Shown piece by piece: positions 11,329 through 20,400 of a DNA stretch of 42,747 nucleotides. The first letter of the stretch is position 1. Each line of letters begins with the position of its first letter. Origin of the DNA: Collybiopsis luxurians FD-317 M1 (Eukaryota; Basidiomycota; Agaricomycetes; Agaricales; Omphalotaceae). Below the pieces are notes generated by a model, which worked only from the letters and a program-made list of their open reading frames with translations, had not been told where the DNA came from and ran no database searches. The stretch covers positions 101,993 to 144,739 of the forward strand of contig KN834862.1 in NCBI GenBank assembly GCA_000827265.1, read 5' to 3'. The position numbers and the translations under genes were made by a program.

Positions 11329-13035
11329 TCAGATCATCGTCTCATTCATCCCACGGACTACCACCATCAATCCCATCTTATCCAACTTTCGAAGAGGCTT
11401 GTAAATCTCTTCCCTCACTTCTCGCCTCCGAAACCTCATCACTACCTCTCGTATACAATCAACCCCAACCCTCTGTGACGCTACATCGACAGAGTCTCTA
11501 GCATCAGGAACCCAGCGTGACGAAACCATCTCGATGAACGCGCCATCGTCAAATATCTGTCCGCCGAAATCCAAGCCGAGGTGACGAAGATGCGGAACGA
11601 GGGGTCCACCGGAGGCTGTAAGAGACTCTTTGGTACCGGAGCTATGTAAAGCATGTATCACATTCGTTGTGATTGGGCTCGCCTTTGAATTAGCCTGGCG
11701 AGCATTGTAGTCGCTGATGTCGAGTGTTACCAGGGAGGGGAGAAGCTGCAGGGTGTTGATAAGGTCAGTCGCAGTAAGGTATAACACGTTCAAATCTAAA
11801 GTCGTGATACTGCAGCGTGAGCGACCGAGGAATGTCGAAAACCCTTGTCCAGGCCATTTACCATCTTCCACTTCGCCGCATGCCTTTTGTTGAATATGAA
11901 GTTGGGTGAGGGCAGGGAATGTGGATGACGCTAGCATCGCTCCCAGGAGGTTTACATCGTCTATTTCATGACAGCTCCAATTCAGTTCATCAGAGAGGTT
12001 GAGGTTTAGAGCGGTGATTGTTTTGAATGTGATGGGAGGCGTACAAGAAAGGACCCCGTCAACTGTACCTCTCCACTCTACATCCAAGGAAGTGATGCCA
12101 GCAGGTACATCCAATACCGTACTCACAGGCCCATCGGCATCAGATAGATCGACAAAAATAGAATTCAGCTGATTCCACGACATCTGTGATTTCAAAACCG
12201 ACCCAGGTAACCTCAGATTCTTGAGTTTGGGGGCATTCCGAAAGAAGTGCAAGTGTTCCTCCACCTGCCCGCCCCCATAACACTCAAGATCCAGAGTTTC
12301 GAGCAGAGGGAAACTTGCGTTGAAGTTGTCTTTGAGATAACTGGAGAGGAAATGATACGAGCCCAGTTTAAACGCTATCCAGCGTTGACTGTGCTCAGTG
12401 AGAAGGCTGAGAGGGAAAAGGCATCGGTCGTGGGGATCACCGAAGATCGAGAGGTCAATCATCAAAGGAGCAGAGCAAGAGCGCGAAAGGAAGAGTTTGA
12501 TAGTGTTGATGAACGCATCCGGTACTGCTGGTGCAGCAGGTCCATGTGAGATGACCTTTAGCTCGAGTCTAGACCACAAAGCGGGATATCCCCCAACGAT
12601 CTTTCTCCATCGAGTACAAACTGAGCCAAGAGCAAGAGTAGGAAGGTAGGTTATAGCAGGAGCCTTCAAGCCGAAGAATGTTTGTGACTCAGGACCATTC
12701 CAAGACTGATCCAAAACATTCCATTCGCAGCTATAGTCAAAAATTATGCCCAGAAGTTCGTTCGGAACTTTTTGAATAGGAGAAGTGAGCGCCAATAAAT
12801 TTTTCTTATATGTCCTCAGCTGTTCCTGCTGGACCTTTATGGACACAATCTGTGTTTCGAGGCGTGTAATCTCGTCTTCGTAGTCGTCTAAAGTTTTGTT
12901 GCACAGGGTGAGAATTTCATCTACTTCGTGCAAATCCAGTGTTCTGCTCTGGGTTTTCAAAGATACCTGTGAAAAGTCAAGTCTGCTCTTTGGGGTAGAG
13001 GCGGGGCTTCCACAGTAAAAACACGAGCTGGACAT
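11329..13035 (-). CDS. F-box protein with leucine-rich-like repeats
   Basis: Single-exon gene of 568 aa. It begins with a short cysteine-containing head (CFYCG near residues 5-9), then a predicted coiled coil at about 40-80. An F-box follows at about 85-130, recognisable from PIQKVPNELLGIIF and the later VCTRWRKI and PALW words. The remainder has irregular leucine-rich repeats (for example LETLDLE, LKNLRLP and LVTLDIS). This is the typical plan of the large F-box family of Agaricomycetes: the F-box binds Skp1 in an SCF ubiquitin ligase and the repeats select the target. The target is unknown. The frame is uninterrupted and the gene looks intact. The start at 13035 is the first Met of the frame. 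Confidence 0.85.
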   Translation of the reverse strand: MSSSCFYCGSPASTPKSRLDFSQVSLKTQSRTLDLHEVDEILTLCNKTLDDYEDEITRLETQIVSIKVQQEQLRTYKKNLLALTSPIQKVPNELLGIIFDYSCEWNVLDQSWNGPESQTFFGLKAPAITYLPTLALGSVCTRWRKIVGGYPALWSRLELKVISHGPAAPAVPDAFINTIKLFLSRSCSAPLMIDLSIFGDPHDRCLFPLSLLTEHSQRWIAFKLGSYHFLSSYLKDNFNASFPLLETLDLECYGGGQVEEHLHFFRNAPKLKNLRLPGSVLKSQMSWNQLNSIFVDLSDADGPVSTVLDVPAGITSLDVEWRGTVDGVLSCTPPITFKTITALNLNLSDELNWSCHEIDDVNLLGAMLASSTFPALTQLHIQQKACGEVEDGKWPGQGFSTFLGRSRCSITTLDLNVLYLTATDLINTLQLLPSLVTLDISDYNARQANSKASPITTNVIHALHSSGTKESLTASGGPLVPHLRHLGLDFGGQIFDDGAFIEMVSSRWVPDARDSVDVASQRVGVDCIREVVMRFRRREVREEIYKPLRKLDKMGLMVVVRGMNETMI

Positions 13036-13599
13036 ATTGAAAAGGAAAAGCTGGCGTAGGAGCTGTGAAAAGCAGACCCGGGTAAGAAGAGGAAATGCTG
13101 GAATGCTGGAAACGACGACTTACTGAACCGGACAGTCACTATGTCTGTCAAATATGACACTAAACAGCTGGTACAATATCACAGCCGAGGAATGAAGAGC
13201 AATAGCAAAATGACGAGCTGACGACAAGGGGCGTTCGGCACAGAAATGGCAGACATATATGCCCAGAGCGTGACTTGCCAATTTTGCCGAAAAACGTGAT
13301 CGCCGGATCCATGGCTCATCGCTCAAGCTCGGTGCGTAAACTGCTTGATAGAGTCTCAGTTTTGCCCAGATCTATACCAAAATTCATGCTAAAGCTAACA
13401 AGCCCAGCCTTGTTTCAGTGTGATCAACATTTTTCATTAGTTGTAGAGCCTGCGGAGTGCAACCTGCATAGAAATATTACTTGTACCACGTACACATCCT
13501 AAGTAATTCCACTACACTTATTAGTCTTCATAAGAAAGTTAGTCTTAATTAGCCAGCAGATAAGAGGGAACATTGTCGCGAAGGATGTTTAAAAATTCC
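13036..13599. other. Intergenic, no gene recognised
   Basis: Between the F-box start and the broken zinc-finger gene. Only short frames occur. I see no motif, terminal repeat or RNA gene. Confidence 0.5.
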
Positions 13600-14143
13600 A
13601 GCTCCTTTATCGATAACAAAAATGGTGTAACGCGCTCGGGTGAGCTATTCGCAAGTCGTTCAAGTGAATCATGACCGTGCGCCACTCGAAAATGTTACAA
13701 TGCATTGTATTTCCAGATAGTGATTGTTGGACCAATTGACACACACAGTGGGCAATGTACCGGCACATTAGTGGAAGGGCTTGACTTCGTTGATTTGGTT
13801 GCAGCTGAATACTGAAAATTTGCACATCGTGGTTGTGACTTTTTTGTTGCGGCTGCGGCACTCCAGTGTAGTACGGCATAGTCCCGATTTCGTTGACTGA
13901 CAACAGAAACCACATGGCATGTCCATGCTTAACTACACTACTTCAGTATGGTACAGAGATTCAATGAATGATCAAACTCACCGTAACATCAGTGCCAAAC
14001 AAGGCCTGCGCAATGTGTGCCCCAGAATGGGCACGAAGATGCCTCGGTTCCACCTCCTTCTTACAGACTTGGCACGCTATAAGGTTATCCTTCAGATTGA
14101 TTTGTCGAATGTCGTACATTAACAATGAGCCTTGAGGTAGCAA
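13600..14143 (-). pseudogene. Broken zinc-finger-like gene fragment
   Basis: The minus strand first encodes a segment with CQVC followed by HLRAHSGAH, a C2-Hn finger-like motif, preceded by LMYDIRQINLKDNL. An intron-like stretch follows. Then CGFC and other cysteines appear in one frame, and the continuation (HCPLC and TIWKYNAL) is in a second frame. A final part (DSLERL) stands after a stop. I recognise this arrangement as a protein type repeated in mushroom genomes, function unknown to me. At least two frame breaks indicate a pseudogene. Start and end are approximate. Confidence 0.5.
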
Positions 14144-14272
14144 AGGTCAGGTTAATTCCAGAAAGGGATTAGAAGTCAACATTACCACTGGTCTTATGGC
14201 CATATGGGAAGCAAATAGTGTCGGGAACTGAGCCCAAAGTTGGAAGCTTGGCAAGGTGTTTCCTATTTTGAG

Positions 14273-14358
14273 CTGTTAGCCAGTGTAACCACTATAAAAG
14301 TGGTATCTTAGGCTCAGTGGTTTGAGCTTAAGTGGTTAGCTTATCACTGAGCTAACAG
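14273..14358. repeat. 86-bp palindromic element with terminal inverted repeats
   Basis: The ends are CTGTTAGCCAGTG and CACTGAGCTAACAG, inverted copies of each other apart from a one-base difference in length. Inside are further self-complementary words (CCACTATAAAAGTGG) and repeats of AGTGGTTAGC and CTCAGTGGTT. It can fold into a long hairpin. It could be a small non-autonomous element or a structured part of the LTR of element A. It contains a word resembling a tRNA A-box, but no B-box or cloverleaf is visible. Confidence 0.55.
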
Positions 14359-14560
14359 TTTCATGCGGGCACTGAACACGACGAGTTCTATTAATCTTGG
14401 TATGTCCTAAGTGTGTCCGTTGCATGAAAGTAAGTCTAAGGAGCGGCGAAGTGTCTGTACATAATTATATGTAGTGGGAGGGCATGGGAAAGGATACACT
14501 AAATAGGTAATGAATTCTATATACAAAGTCCGTATGTCCAAATTAAGGAAAGTCAAAGCA

Positions 14561-14591
14561 GTAGCGGCGCCGCCGCTACACCCTCCCCCAC
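14561..14591 (-). other. Polypurine tract and LTR start of element A
   Basis: On the minus strand GTGGGGGAGGG (14591-14581) is followed at once by TGTAGCGGC, a TG-starting LTR end. GTAGCGGC and its reverse complement flank a three-base loop at 14561-14579. In this family the polypurine tract primes plus-strand synthesis just before the 3' LTR. Confidence 0.6.
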
Positions 14592-14634
14592 AAGATCATC
14601 CTCAGGCGATCTATGTCAGAGGTAGTTGTTACTG

Positions 14635-17175
14635 CTATTCAGCAGTAATGGGAGCCATTTCTGCATCAGCATCAGGTAAAGGGTCTCCAGTGTAGTGTAG
14701 ACTCAGGGGTGGAATATTTGCCATCTCTCGAGCCCACAAGTACAATTGTCCATTATGTGATGAACAGGCACCTTGGATTGTCTCGCCATTCATGTTGAGA
14801 TGATTTTCATTGTCTCCCAAAGGGAGACCTTTTGCCTCGATGCTCGGGACAAAGTTGATGTGATAGTAATCCAGCCATTCCCATACAAACTCTGTGTCAA
14901 GTTGTTCAGGTTGAGGCTGGTATACCCTCAACCATTGCACTGTGAACAGCGCAACATCACTGAGCTCATGACTTGTTACACCAGCCTTTGCCAGGTATTT
15001 GATGATACCTTGGTCAGTGTAATATTGTTCCTCATCAGGGAACGGCATTATTTGCCTAGTGTCGGCAATGTGGACTCTCCAGTAATCAAGACCACTAGAG
15101 TAATGCTCCGGGTCCAATATGAATTGGATTAGCCGGAGGAAAAAGGCAGCTTCCCCATCGCTCCTTTTGGGGGCATTGGGGAGAGCTTGGATAACGAATC
15201 TCAACCCATGAACAAGTCATAGGTTGATGGTGGGTGGGGCATTCTCCTGTGTTGTTAGAGGTACCCCTAAGAACATGTTAGGGTATTGGAGGCAATACAT
15301 GCCCCAATCCTCTAATGAGGCGAGTTCCAATGGTTGTTTGACAGGATTGCCAAACAACAGACATGCTGGTCTCCCTAGTTGAGTTGTATAGGGGATGTCA
15401 AATTCTGGCTCTAGACTGTCAATCTGGGCCTGAGCATTGTTGGAAATATAGTCATTCTCCTTTCCAATGTTGGTGGGTTCCTGAGTAGGAATGAGACTCA
15501 ATTCACCTGGCGGAAGGTCAATCGATACATGAGCTTTTTTAGTCTTCCTCACTGAAGACATTGGGTTGAAGGACTCTATGATGTCCTTCTGGTCCCTGAA
15601 CCAGCCAGGGAAATTGTCAAAAGCCAGCATGGCTTTCTGCACATTTGTCAATGCATCTGGGTTCTTTTTTGAGAACTTTCATTGAAATGCGACAAATTCC
15701 AACAGTAGACGGTAAGGACATTTGGCCCTGGTCAGGTTTTTGTGATTATCAAGGTAGTCACGAACTTTGGTCCATTCTTCCATTGTGGAAGGCATGGACA
15801 TGAATGTTTTGACCCTCTCTCCTCAGATGGGGTCAAACTCCTTCTTCATCTTCCATTTCACTTCAGTTTTGGTAATAATGCCTCTACTGACTGCCTTATC
15901 TTGTAAGGCTTTCTGCGTGGCACAGTTGATCACATTTTGTTGGCGACGTGCTTTGCCAATGAGTTTATTGCCCTTATCTTTGGGCTCACTCTCCTCTGAG
16001 ACATTGTACCCGGGGAGTTGTTTGGGGGGAAGGGATTTGGTGGTGGGGGTAGGGGTGCCTGTAGCTATGGCTTCATCATTGTACTGCACCAATGGTCAGT
16101 TTGGATGGGGTTCCAATTTGACATCAGATTTGCTGAAGCATCTCCTTTGTTTCTCACCATGGGTGAGAGACTTGTCAGTCAAAGTTGGACCTTCGATGAA
16201 CCTCAAGCTTTTGGAGCTTGTGGGCTGTTTCGGAGTTGGGGACTCTGTATTTTCAGCAGTTAGGGTGTTGGTGATTCTTTGTTCCAATGTGGTCATCTTG
16301 GATGGTGACAATGAGTGAAAGGGGATCAGTGGATCCACTCTTTCTTTGCCCTTGCAAGATGGCTTGGGCTGGTTGACTATCATTTTGTCGACAGACTCTT
16401 CATCTGAGTTGTTTCCCTCCTCCTCCTCCTTTCCAAGTGTTTGGTGTTTCCAATGCTCAGATATTCTTTTCTCCTCTTCAAGGAGATATTCTGCCTGCAT
16501 GGCCTGGGCCAGTGCAGCATCCAGCTGTTACTGGTAGGCAGTTGTTTGTAACCACTGGATTTCTTCCAGGGATGCAACTTGCATTTGGAGAGCTGTGATC
16601 TTCTCCTCCAAGGAGGCAGTGATCACTTTATTCCTCTTTTTGAGGATATCGGTGAATTCAGAAGTACTGTCTTCACTGAGTAAGTGTGCAATGTATGCAT
16701 CACATTCCTTGCACAAATGGCCTTGGCTGTTCTTCTTGTGCATCAGTAGTTCACAATAACAATGTACTGTGAACTTGGGGTTTTCTTGGTTAGAGGAATT
16801 ACCCAGGTGGGTTCCTCCCCCTCCTGACAAAGTTGCTTGCACCAAGGATGGCATTGCAACAAAATTATATCCCGCTGATGCGGGATGATAAAGTTGGCTC
16901 CCAAACATGGGTGGCGCATGTTGGCTCATGGGAGCTGAGGACACAGTGTGACCTACTGCTGTGGGATCATATGAAGTTCCTGTAGGTACAGGAACAGGTC
17001 CAGTTTGCACTGAACCTATGTGGTACCCTACTGAGGTAGGATACACATTAAACCCTGTGTGAGCAGGGTGGTAAGTTGCTCCCGGCATCCCAGGGTGGTA
17101 TTGTGTTCCCACCGAAGCAGGGAACTGGTTCAAAGAGCTGGTGTTTGCAGATGTGTTATTTTGCTGCAATGCCAT
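14635..17175 (-). pseudogene. Extra ORF behind pol in element A (decayed)
   Basis: One reading frame of 847 codons, in the same direction as pol and 177 nt behind its stop. It is broken by in-frame stops near 16525, 16093, 15829, 15676 and 15212. Four are TGA, as expected from CGA decay, and one is TAA. The predicted protein starts with a Tyr/Pro/Gly/Ser-rich head (about 1-125) and a Cys/His segment (CYCELLMHKKNSQGHLC). A coiled coil follows (about 190-240), then an acidic stretch rich in Glu/Ser and a globular C-terminal part rich in aromatic residues. No intron is visible. I do not recognise the family. Its position between pol and the LTR makes it an accessory gene of the element rather than a host gene. 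Confidence 0.6.
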
Positions 17176-17352
17176 GTTACTGTGTTAACAATAATTTTGG
17201 CAGAACACAATCAGTGGGAAGATGAAATTTTAATATTCCCATGGGTCATGCAACTGTCATGTTTGTCGGTATTCCATACCAATGTTAATTAATGGAATAC
17301 AGTTTTGTTAGGGTTGGTCCGATGTCCAATGTATCGGATCAATGGAAGGTGA

Positions 17353-19685
17353 TTACCTTCGAGGTAGTTGATGCCAGTCAGCTACACCTTTCAAGGCGAG
17401 GTACCTGTCTAAAGCCACAAGGTCTTTACAGGTACTATAGGGTTCGATCATAGTGTCACTCAGGTTCCATAATACATGGAATGATAGCTTTCGGCCATCC
17501 CACTGGTGGCCAATGATATTGTCAACAACCCATTCTACATTGACTGGTTCTCTGAAGTCATATGGTTCGACCATGGACCTTGAGGGGAACATGTCATCAT
17601 CATTGGGGTGATGAGGATGAAGTAGGGAGGCATGGAATTTATTGTAAATCCCTCATTTTGTCAGCTCGGTTGGCAATCCAAGCTCGTAAACAGATTTCCC
17701 ATCTACAACCCCAGTTACAGGGTAAGGTCCTACAAATTTGGGTAGGAGTTTAGTGGTTCTTCCCTTTGGAAGAGCCAAGTTCTTTGTCAATAAATAGACA
17801 AGGTCATTGGTGTTAATGACAGGTTCGTCTCTGTGATGAACATTAGACCAGTGTGTCTGGAACACATGCACTTCAATGATGGCATTGTGTGCATCCGCCA
17901 GGTGTCTTATTGCTTCTTCAGCAAATTGATGAACTCCTGGGGATACTGTGATGTCTGCTGGTAATTCATGCATCATGGATGGCATATAGCCACCATCCAG
18001 TTCAAATGGGGTGAAGCTGGTGGCTTCATTAATGCTCGCATTGAATGCAAACTCTGTCATTGGGATGTTGTCTATCCAGTCTTTCTGGTCCGCTTGTACC
18101 AGTGACTGAAGGACCTGAGTTACTGAATGATTAGCTCATTCAGTGACACCATCCATTTGGGGATGATACAATGTCAACATAAGGAGTTTTGCTCCTAGTA
18201 GGCAGTGTACTTCACACCAAAAGTGTGATGTGAATTTCAAATCTCAGTCAGAGATGATCAATTTTGGTAGGCCATGTAGGTGTACAATCTCTTTTAGGAA
18301 AAGGTGTGCCAATTCCACTGCAGTGGTGGAAGTTGTTACTGGCACTAGGTGTAGACATGAAGTCAGTCTACATATAACTACCCAAAGGTAATTGTATCCC
18401 CTAGCTGAGGGAAAGGGTCCAATAAAATCCATCCCTATGGATTCCCAAGGACATTTTGGGATAGGTAATGGGTGTAGTTTGCCCGCCGGCTTCAGATTCG
18501 AAGTTTTGGATTGCTGGCAAATTACACATGACTTACAGAATTTTTCTGTGTCCCTGTTAATCTGGGGCCACCAGTACCATCTTCTGATGTAGTCGGAGGT
18601 ACATTGTTCACCAAAGCTCCCTATGACTTTGTGAGCTTGTTTGGGTATTAATCCCCTAAGAGATTTTCCCCCAAGTGTCTTCCCTTTGGGAATACACAAT
18701 ACATTCTTGCCTCCTCAATTGCAAGAATAAACCATACCATCCACTATATTGAACTGCAGATGGTCTTTCTGGTTGTCTATTATTTTAGACAACAATGGGT
18801 CAACTTTAGCCAGTCGGCATACTTCTTTAGTGAAGTTGTCAGAACCTAATATTATAGGTTTTGGTTCTGACCCACACACTCTAGAGTGTGCTATGGTTAG
18901 AGAGTCATCTCTGATAGGGATGGCAGACACAGAGTGGTCCATTTTGGCATGCTCATTCAAATTTTGTACCTCCTCATCTTGGATTTCTGTTGCTTCCCTT
19001 AGCAACATCAGTCGTTTGATTTTTAATTCCGCAATTTGAGTGTCTGACAGGTCATCTTATTCTTTGTCAAGGCAACTATCCACACTGACATAGTCACTAT
19101 TTGGGTGAGTCTCCTCTGGGAGGTCAGACTCATAGTATCAGGATAGTGCATCTGCTACGCAGTTTGTAACACCTTTGACATAACGAATGTCAAAGTCAAA
19201 CCTGGATAGGTATTCCATCCACCTGGTTTGACAGTTATTTAAGTTCCTCTGGGTCTTGAAGAACATTAGAGCTTCATGGTCAGTAATGACATGGACTCTA
19301 TACCCAATTAGTTTGTCCTCCCACTTGAGGAGAGCTTCTAATATGGCTAGTGTCTCCTACTTGAAGACTCAGTAGTTCATCTGCACTGCAGTGAACTTTT
19401 TGGACATGAATCCAGCTGGTCTGCATTCTTTCCAGCTTGGACCTTGTCCATAATATGCTCCCACTCCTGAGCTGGAAGCATTGCATATGACCCAGATGGG
19501 TGTGTCCACCCAAGGGTCAATTAGTTTCAGAACTGGGATGGCACTTGTGGCTGCCATCCTTTTAATGTTCTGGAAACAGGTTTTGTGGAATGGTAGCCAC
19601 ATGAATGGGTCATTATTTTGACACATGATCAAAAGTGGTCCAGTATATACTGCGATGTTGGGCATGTATGCAGATAAGTACTGGA
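17353..19685 (-). pseudogene. Element A pol: RT end, RNase H, integrase, chromodomain
   Basis: In one frame the minus strand encodes YLSAYMPN and following residues (end of RT), RNase H words (VICNASSSGVGAYYGQ; ITDHEALMFFKTQ), and an integrase zinc region with CKSCVICQQSK. The integrase core follows (GMDFIGPFPSARG; LPKLIISD then a stop; CEVHCLLGAKL), then LYHPQMDGVTE and a C-terminal chromodomain (VEWVVDNIIGHQW to ALDRYLALKG). The chromodomain places it among chromoviruses, where it is thought to direct integration to marked chromatin. Several in-frame stops, including TGA after LIISD and after DGVTE, make it non-functional. The RT part continues at 33456-33703 beyond element B. Confidence 0.85.
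19681..19685. repeat. Target-site duplication of element B, left copy
   Basis: CTGGA directly precedes the 5' LTR of element B and is repeated at 33451-33455 after the 3' LTR. Five bases is the usual duplication for Ty3/gypsy integration. Removing one copy rejoins the frame of element A (GLVQ then YLSA). Confidence 0.9.
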
Positions 19686-19861
19686 TGTTATGCCCTACGC
19701 TATTTTTTCCGCTCTTTCCAACCAGTACACTCACCCCACGACTCGATAATAGTCTTACCAATCAATTCGGCTCTCCAAATCCAACACGTGTTTCGCGAGG
19801 CAAACTAACCGGTTGCTCATTCCAAACTTCTATTCACAAGACCACATGTCATCCCACAGAG

Positions 19862-19868
19862 TATAAAA
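19862..19868 (+). promoter_or_regulatory. LTR TATA box
   Basis: TATAAAA in the U3/R region of the 5' LTR, repeated in the 3' LTR. It lies 32 nt before the self-primer sequence at 19894, a spacing that fits a transcription start at or just before that sequence. Confidence 0.65.
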
Positions 19869-19893
19869 GCCTTGTACCTACATCTCTCACAAT

Positions 19894-19905
19894 AATGCTG
19901 TTATT
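19894..19905 (+). other. Predicted self-primer at the 5' end of element B RNA
   Basis: AATGCTGTTATT is the exact reverse complement of the 12 nt at 20374-20385, immediately behind the 5' LTR. In the Tf1/sushi lineage the first nucleotides of the element RNA fold back to prime reverse transcription in place of a tRNA. The TATA spacing supports the same mechanism here. The same 12 nt occur in the 3' LTR. Confidence 0.75.
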
Positions 19906-20373
19906 ACCTGAACTATCTTGACCTGTGTTGTTTCTATTCTCTTGTTCACTAGTTTCTAATATTATTCTGCTTAACACTGAGTCAAGCAAATCCCATTGAC
20001 ACCGAGTCACTGGCCTATCTACCTCTCACTTGTTGAACTGATCAACAAGACTATTCGACTGCTGTAGCCTTTCGAATATTCCGTCTCATAGGGTAAACGG
20101 ACACCGAGTCATGAACCTCCTGAGTCAACCCTCGTTAATACTGTCTTAACGAGTTCTCTTGATATACTATTTCTAGAGCTACTAGATTTATTATTCGACA
20201 CTTGAGGATCATTCCTCCACATCCAATACCAAAACTGTACAGGACTCGTTCACCTGTCATATGTAGTGACTCCCCATTGCATATTCTGTCTCGGCTGTGG
20301 TATAATAAAATACTTTCTATTCATTGAACCTGCTACAAGTTTCTAACAACAAAGGTAGTAAAGGTCCTAACAA

Positions 20374-20385
20374 AATAACAGCATT
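20374..20385 (+). other. Self-primer binding site of element B
   Basis: AATAACAGCATT begins two nucleotides after the LTR end (20372). It does not have the TGG start of a usual tRNA primer site but pairs over 12 bases with 19894-19905. Pairing stops at both sides of the 12 nt. Confidence 0.75.
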
Positions 20386-20400
20386 CTCTCCATCATCAAG

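Larger units (their letters stand above)
14359..19685 (-). mobile_element. Element A: minus-strand Ty3/gypsy chromovirus, 3' part
   Basis: The element reads right to left. It keeps the end of reverse transcriptase, RNase H, integrase and a chromodomain (19685-17353), then an extra ORF (17175-14635), a polypurine tract (14591-14581) and the start of its 3' LTR at 14580. The left edge of that LTR was not located and 14359 is only a limit. Element B interrupts it at 19685 and its reverse transcriptase resumes at 33456. Stops in the frame are mostly TGA, consistent with decay at CGA codons. The 5' LTR, gag, protease and first half of reverse transcriptase are not in the window. Confidence 0.8.
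19686..20372 (+). repeat. 5' LTR of element B
   Basis: 687 bp, beginning TGTTATGCCC and ending GGTCCTAACA. It pairs with the 697-bp LTR at 32754-33450. The length gap includes an insertion of about 8 nt in the 3' copy beside TTTCTAG. Visible differences between the copies are mainly transitions of C/T or G/A type, for example TACGCTA against TACACTA. Confidence 0.9.

Noticed and set aside
14270..14360. tRNA gene
   Set aside because: An A-box-like word is present, but there is no B-box, acceptor stem or anticodon arm. The stretch is explained better as a palindromic repeat.
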